Shown: positions 42,695-46,193 of the stretch, one piece after another
Numbering within the stretch: the stretch's first letter is position 1
How the letters are laid out: each line of letters begins with the position of its first letter
From: Candidatus Nanopelagicales bacterium
Lineage (GTDB): Bacteria; Actinomycetota; Actinomycetes; S36-B12
Length of the DNA stretch: 46,193 nucleotides
NCBI GenBank assembly: GCA_030726915.1
Contig: JANRCR010000010.1
Location: 1-46,193 of the forward strand
Direction of reading: 5' to 3'
The notes under the pieces: model-generated
The model's database searches: none
Told to the model about the DNA's origin: nothing
What the model saw: only the letters and a program-made list of their open reading frames with translations
Made by a program: the position numbers and the translations under genes

Positions 42695-43768
42695 TCATAC
42701 CTGCGACGGGATGATGTCGCCCGGGATGGCGTAGACCACGCTTGTGATCTTCTTCTTGCTTCCCGATTCCAGGGCGAGCGAGTTGCCCTTTCCGGCCTTG
42801 ACGGTGACCGTCACGTCGACCGTCGTGCCGCAACCGGGGTCCTCTGTGAGGTCGAAGTCCGGCACGTAGATGGACATGACGGCGTGGTGCTGCTGCCAGG
42901 TGATCCGGTATAGGCCCGCACCGTTGGCTCGCGTCGCCACCGCGGTCGCGCACCGAGTGCCCGGGGTGAGGACCTCCTGCTTGAGTGCGAGCGAGAGCGT
43001 CGCCAGCGCAGTGCCGCGAATCTTGGTGGCGCCCGCGGACTTGCAGACGGTGGGATACGCCTTCTCGATGCAGTTGGTGATCGAGAAGATCCCACCGATG
43101 CGCACGGGGCCAGACGATCCACCGACATCCAGGGAACCCGTCATGTCGAACGACGTATTGGGCTTGATGATGCGATCCCCTGTCGTCGGCACCCTCAGGG
43201 TGTTCGCCCACGACGGCAGCGCGGGGCTGATGTAGAGGACGGAGTAGTTCCTGGGGTTCATGGACTGCGTCACAATGCGCACCGTGCCCTTACCCGTCGG
43301 GGACGCGCAATTGCCCGGATTGCACATCATCACGGTCGCCGCGCACCTATGGAGGCCTGCCACGTCCGTGACGAAGGTGAAGCCCACCGGGATCATGAAC
43401 GACGAACCCGCGGGCCAGACATTGCGTCCAGCCTCCGCGGACGTCACGCGCCCCGAAGGGCTCGTGCAGGAGAGGGTGACCCCGAGGAAGAGCTCGCTGG
43501 GAGAGGTGCCCTTGGCGTCCAGGACGACAAGCTCGGTACCGACGAAGCGCGTCTCCCCCGCCTCAGCGTTAAAGGAGGCGACGAAGAAGTTGGTGTGCCT
43601 CTTCTTGGCGTTGAGGGTCGCCGTCGTCGGCTTCACATCGATCACGGCGCCGTCTGAGGACCGCGGCTCCGAAGCCCGCGGGGCGGCGACGGCACTGCTG
43701 GCCGGGATTGCGATCGCAGCCACGAGAAGCGTGACAGCCGAAAGAGCAGTGAACACGCGGGTCGTCAT
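42695..43768 (-). CDS. Unrecognised secreted protein with several Cys residues
   Basis: A 357-residue protein with a clear Sec signal peptide: basic MTTRVF, hydrophobic core to about residue 22, and a likely cleavage after AVA (SSAVAAPRAS). The mature part is rich in Ser, Thr, Val and Gly, with beta-strand-like alternation and about nine cysteines, including CAATVMMCNPGNC, consistent with disulfides. No lipobox, LPXTG signal or catalytic motif is seen. I recognise no family; a beta-sandwich-like surface or extracellular protein is a guess. A TACTGT box ends 6 bases before ATG 43768. The upstream neighbour across a tandem repeat is a DUF3159 gene. Confidence 0.78.
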   Translation of the reverse strand: MTTRVFTALSAVTLLVAAIAIPASSAVAAPRASEPRSSDGAVIDVKPTTATLNAKKRHTNFFVASFNAEAGETRFVGTELVVLDAKGTSPSELFLGVTLSCTSPSGRVTSAEAGRNVWPAGSSFMIPVGFTFVTDVAGLHRCAATVMMCNPGNCASPTGKGTVRIVTQSMNPRNYSVLYISPALPSWANTLRVPTTGDRIIKPNTSFDMTGSLDVGGSSGPVRIGGIFSITNCIEKAYPTVCKSAGATKIRGTALATLSLALKQEVLTPGTRCATAVATRANGAGLYRITWQQHHAVMSIYVPDFDLTEDPGCGTTVDVTVTVKAGKGNSLALESGSKKKITSVVYAIPGDIIPSQV

Positions 43769-43774
43769 GGCTAC

Positions 43775-43780
43775 ACAGTA
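43775..43780 (-). promoter_or_regulatory. Putative leaderless -10 box of the secreted-protein gene
   Basis: TACTGT on the minus strand, ending 6 bases before ATG 43768. It directly abuts the 26-base tandem repeat, which would occupy its spacer and -35. Confidence 0.5.
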
Positions 43781-43832
43781 CGGCCCGGGGGGAGGGTGAG
43801 TCTCGACGGCCCGGGGGGAGGGTGAGTCTCGG
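43781..43832. repeat. 26-bp tandem repeat between divergent promoters
   Basis: Two adjacent copies, identical except the last base. Each holds a G-run (GGGGGGAGGG) followed by TGAGTCTCG. They fill the space between the -10 boxes of the two divergent genes, so each copy may serve as an upstream element or operator for one direction. Confidence 0.9.
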
Positions 43833-43835
43833 CGA

Positions 43836-43841
43836 TAGTCT
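43836..43841 (+). promoter_or_regulatory. Putative leaderless -10 box of the DUF3159 gene
   Basis: TAGTCT ending 6 bases before GTG 43848, immediately after the second repeat copy. Confidence 0.5.
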
Positions 43842-43847
43842 GGGCGC

Positions 43848-44525
43848 GTGAGCGAGGCACCTCAGGAGAGCCGCCCGGACGCCGACCCCATCGACGACCG
43901 CCACCCCCTGCGTGTCCTCCTCGGCGGCCCCTGGGGGGCCGTGGAGTCGATGGCCCCCACCGTCCTCTTCGTCCTCGCGTACTTCGCTTCGGGCAGCAGC
44001 CTGGCCGCCGCCGTCGGTGTCGCGCTGGCGGCCGCTCTCGTCCTTGCGGGTATCAAGCTCTCCCGCCGCGAGAAGCCCGTCCGGGTGCTCTCCGGGTTGC
44101 TCGGGGTGGCCGTGGCGGCGCTCTTCGCGGCGTACCAGGACGACCCCCTCGGCTTCTTCGAGATCCGCGTCCTGGCCAACATCCTGAGCGCCCTCGCCTT
44201 CGCCGGGTCCATCCTGATCAAGCGCCCGCTCATGGGCGTCATCATCGGACCGGTCATGGGCACGGGGATGCGCTGGCGTCAGGACCCCGACCTGCTCAAG
44301 GCCTACTCGCGCGTGACGTGGCTCTGGGCGATCCTCAGCCTGGTGCGCGCGGCGATTCAGATCCCGCTCATCCAGGCGGGCCAACTCGCCTGGCTCGGTG
44401 CGACGCCATTCCTCTTCTACGGCCTTGTCGCATTGACCATCGCCGCGTCATGGTGGGTCATCAAGCGCACGCTGCCTGCCGATCACCCAGGGATCCGTCA
44501 TCCGCAGATCCCCTCAAGCGCCTGA
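43848..44525 (+). CDS. DUF3159 membrane protein
   Basis: A 225-residue actinobacterial integral membrane protein with about six transmembrane helices. Typical sequence includes LLGGPWGAVESMAPTVLFVLAY near the start, the RREKPVRVLSGLLGVAVAALFA helix, and YSRVTWLWAILSLVRAAIQ. The family's function is unknown; in many actinobacteria it lies near OB-fold or potassium-transport genes, which are not present here. GTG 43848 is fixed by the -10 spacing. Its downstream intergenic region carries a large palindrome. Confidence 0.88.
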   Translation: MSEAPQESRPDADPIDDRHPLRVLLGGPWGAVESMAPTVLFVLAYFASGSSLAAAVGVALAAALVLAGIKLSRREKPVRVLSGLLGVAVAALFAAYQDDPLGFFEIRVLANILSALAFAGSILIKRPLMGVIIGPVMGTGMRWRQDPDLLKAYSRVTWLWAILSLVRAAIQIPLIQAGQLAWLGATPFLFYGLVALTIAASWWVIKRTLPADHPGIRHPQIPSSA

Positions 44526-44542
44526 CGCGCCGTCTCTCCCGT

Positions 44543-44600
44543 CGAGTGTGCACTTGCGTGCACCTTTGGGACCGATTTCACGCCCGCAACTGCACACTCG
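44543..44600. repeat. Imperfect 58-bp palindrome between convergent genes
   Basis: Two 16-base arms, CGAGTGTGCACTTGCG (44543-44558) and its near-complement (44585-44600), match at 15 of 16 positions around a 26-base centre. The centre itself contains GCGTG/CACGC that can pair with an offset. It lies between the ends of the DUF3159 and Nei-type genes. It could be a bidirectional terminator without T-runs, or a REP/MITE-like mobile intergenic element. Confidence 0.75.
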
Positions 44601-44638
44601 CGCAATCAGGCGGGGTGCGGCGGGTAACTCCGGGGCGC

Positions 44639-45448
44639 CTAGTGGGACTGGCAAGTTGGGCACCAGTAGAGGTTGCGACCGGCCATATCTGACCAGGCGA
44701 CCTCGTCCTCGCACACCAGGCAGGGCTGACCCTCACGCCGGTAGACGTAGACCTCGCCACCATGTCGATCTCGACGTCGCGCTCGGCCCATGGCGCGGGG
44801 TGAATGATCCTCGCGGACCGTGTCGATGCGGCCACGGCGTACGCCGTCACGCATGAGTTCGACAAGGTCATCCCACATGACATCAAACTCCGCGCGACTC
44901 ACGTCGCAGCCGGGACGATAGGGGTCGATGCCCGCTCGGTAGAGAGCCTCCGCGCGGTAGATGTTGCCTACTCCGGCGAAGACGGACTGATCCATGAGCA
45001 GGGTGCCGATGGCCGCGCGACTGCGCGAGACCCGCCGCCAGGCACGCTCGGGGTCGGCATCCTTGCGAATCGGATCAGGACCGATGCGATCCGTAAGCAC
45101 CCTCACCTGATCTGGATTCAGGACCTCACAGGCGGTCGGCCCCCGCAGATCGGCGTAGGTGCCACCACCCTCGAGTCGCAGGCGCACCTGACCCACGGGC
45201 GGTGGAGCCTCACCCTTGGCGAACGTCCACTTGCCGTAGAGCCCGAGGTGGACATGCAGTGTCCTCTCCTCATCGAAGTCCACGAGAAGATGCTTGCCCA
45301 GGGCATCGGCGCGATGAAGTGTCGAGCCATCCAGGAGCGCCGCACCTTCATCAAAGCGCCCCTGCGGACTCGACACCACCGTGGGCTCACCACCGAAGGC
45401 GCGTTGGATCCGACGAGCCTGGCGGTGTACGACGTGACCCTCAGGCAT
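44639..45448 (-). CDS. Fpg/Nei-family DNA glycosylase (endonuclease VIII-like)
   Basis: A 269-residue base-excision repair enzyme that removes oxidised bases and cuts the abasic site. It starts MPEGH, where Pro1 (after Met removal) and Glu2 are catalytic and the PEGH form indicates the Nei rather than Fpg branch. The helix-two-turn-helix region has LLMDQSVFAGVGNIYRAEAL, and the C-terminal zinc finger is CLVC...CPTC. ATG 45448 gives the exact family N-terminus, so the upstream extension is discarded. It diverges from the DUF429 gene over 26 bases. Confidence 0.95.
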   Translation of the reverse strand: MPEGHVVHRQARRIQRAFGGEPTVVSSPQGRFDEGAALLDGSTLHRADALGKHLLVDFDEERTLHVHLGLYGKWTFAKGEAPPPVGQVRLRLEGGGTYADLRGPTACEVLNPDQVRVLTDRIGPDPIRKDADPERAWRRVSRSRAAIGTLLMDQSVFAGVGNIYRAEALYRAGIDPYRPGCDVSRAEFDVMWDDLVELMRDGVRRGRIDTVREDHSPRAMGRARRRDRHGGEVYVYRREGQPCLVCEDEVAWSDMAGRNLYWCPTCQSH

Positions 45449-45474
45449 GCGCTGGAGTGTGCCAGGCTGGTCAT

Positions 45475-46140
45475 GTGGTCGCTGTCGTAGGTGTGGATGG
45501 TCGCCGTGGCGGTTGGGTAGTGGCACGGGTGGAGACCGAGCCGTCACCGGTACTGATCTCTTTGGACTACGTCGCTCCCCTGGCTCCCACTCTCGCCGAC
45601 CCCGCGCTGCACGTGATCGCGATCGACATGCCGATCGGGCTCGCCGATGCTGGCCCACGCGCGTGCGATGTGGCGGCCCGCAAACTGCTGCGACCTCACG
45701 GATCACGAGTTTTCCCGGCGCCCGTCCGCGCCGTCCTGGCTCATCCCGACGACTACGCAGCCGCGTGCCAGGCGTCTATCGAGGCGTCGGGCACTTCCCT
45801 CTCTCGACAGACCTGGAACATCGTGCGCGCCATCAACGAGGTCGACGCCCTCGCGGGCGACCCCCGCCTGGTCGAATGCCATCCGGAGATCGCCTTCGCG
45901 CTGATGCACGGCCATCCCGTAGACGAGCGGAAGAAGACTCCTGACGGTCGCCACCTCCGGCTGGAGCTCCTTCGCCGGTGGCTCCCCGACCTTGGCGATC
46001 CCGCGTACGGCGATGACGGGCTCGATGCCCTCGCGTGCGCCTGGTCAGCCGCACGCATCGCCAGCGGGGCAGCCATCACCGTGCCCCACGGTGTCCTGCC
46101 CACAGACAGACGTGGCTATCCCATGCGCATCTCGGCCTGA
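45475..46140 (+). CDS. DUF429 predicted nuclease
   Basis: A 221-residue protein of the DUF429 family, predicted to have an RNase H-like fold. Conserved blocks are VVGVDGRRGGWVVA at the N-terminus (first acidic residue), VIAIDMPIGLAD, GSRVFPAPVRAVL, VECHPEIAFALM, and DGLDALACAWSA with the C-terminal acidic residue. No member is well characterised; an RNA/DNA hydrolytic role is inferred from fold. GTG 45475 is the best start in this frame. Divergent position to nei could imply joint regulation in DNA repair, but this is speculative. The remaining 53 bases to the window end show a C-rich tract and no gene. Confidence 0.87.
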   Translation: MVAVVGVDGRRGGWVVARVETEPSPVLISLDYVAPLAPTLADPALHVIAIDMPIGLADAGPRACDVAARKLLRPHGSRVFPAPVRAVLAHPDDYAAACQASIEASGTSLSRQTWNIVRAINEVDALAGDPRLVECHPEIAFALMHGHPVDERKKTPDGRHLRLELLRRWLPDLGDPAYGDDGLDALACAWSAARIASGAAITVPHGVLPTDRRGYPMRISA

Positions 46141-46193
46141 ATCCTCACCCCACCCCCGACCCCGCCCGCCCCCGACCCGTGACTGGCGGCTAG

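Noticed and set aside
1-46193. Insertion sequences, integrases, prophage, defence systems, toxin-antitoxin pairs
   Set aside because: No transposase, recombinase, phage structural, Cas, restriction or toxin-like motifs were seen in any plausible gene.
46141-46193. C-rich tail at the window end
   Set aside because: Low-complexity, no open frame or hairpin strong enough to call; likely an intergenic spacer.

Overview
The window is a high-GC (about 60-65 % by eye), gene-dense stretch of a chromosome from an actinobacterium (Actinomycetota). Three things support this: conserved actinobacterial gene order, families largely confined to that phylum (DUF4233, DUF3159, the octanoyltransferase-like SGNH protein, paired ClpP1/ClpP2), and many starts that look leaderless, with a TANNNT -10 box 6-8 bases before the start codon. 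No genus can be named. There is no prophage, insertion sequence, CRISPR array, rRNA operon or replication origin. Almost all of it is core chromosome.

Region 1 (1-9.7 kb, mostly minus strand): start of a GNAT acetyltransferase, leuS, a small membrane protein, an Ntn (choloylglycine-type) hydrolase with an internal duplication, a YhhN protein, an OctT-like SGNH acyltransferase, tRNA-Ala(GGC), a GpgP-like phosphatase, rsfS, an LCP-like protein, nadD, a 46-residue membrane protein and proA. Order and content resemble the mycobacterial Rv2418c-Rv2421c neighbourhood.

Region 2 (9.7-18.4 kb, minus): a small conserved protein, proB, obgE, rpmA (L27), rplU (L21), RNase E/G with a repeat-rich basic tail, then two radical-SAM-associated genes (TIGR03936-type and TIGR03960-type). 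Many neighbours overlap by 4 bases (ATGA/GTGA), implying translational coupling.

Region 3 (18.4-28 kb, minus): the cell-elongation cluster in transcription order mreB, mreC, mreD, mrdA (PBP2), rodA. Upstream of mreB lie folC, a DUF4233 protein, ndk and an Abhydrolase_9 membrane hydrolase.

Region 4 (28-35.7 kb): an archaeal/rickettsial-type valS on plus, diverging from folC through 39 bases. Then on minus come a small sulfotransferase-like gene and the proteostasis block tig, clpP1, clpP2, clpX. tRNA-Pro(TGG) and tRNA-Gly(TCC) follow.

Region 5 (35.7-46.2 kb, mixed strands, more accessory): a YbaK-type deacylase, an RDD membrane protein coupled to an unusual 23-residue-repeat protein, an aldo/keto reductase, a small membrane protein, an SRPBCC protein, a dimethylglycine/sarcosine dehydrogenase-like flavoenzyme, a VKOR protein, an unrecognised secreted protein, a DUF3159 membrane protein, a Nei-type DNA glycosylase and a DUF429 protein. 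Non-coding structures worth attention are a 35-base hairpin at 5395, a 26-base tandem repeat between two leaderless promoters at 43781, and an imperfect 58-base palindrome at 44543. I found no clear multi-gene new system. The best candidates for new biology are the RDD/repeat-protein pair, the secreted protein and the intergenic structures.
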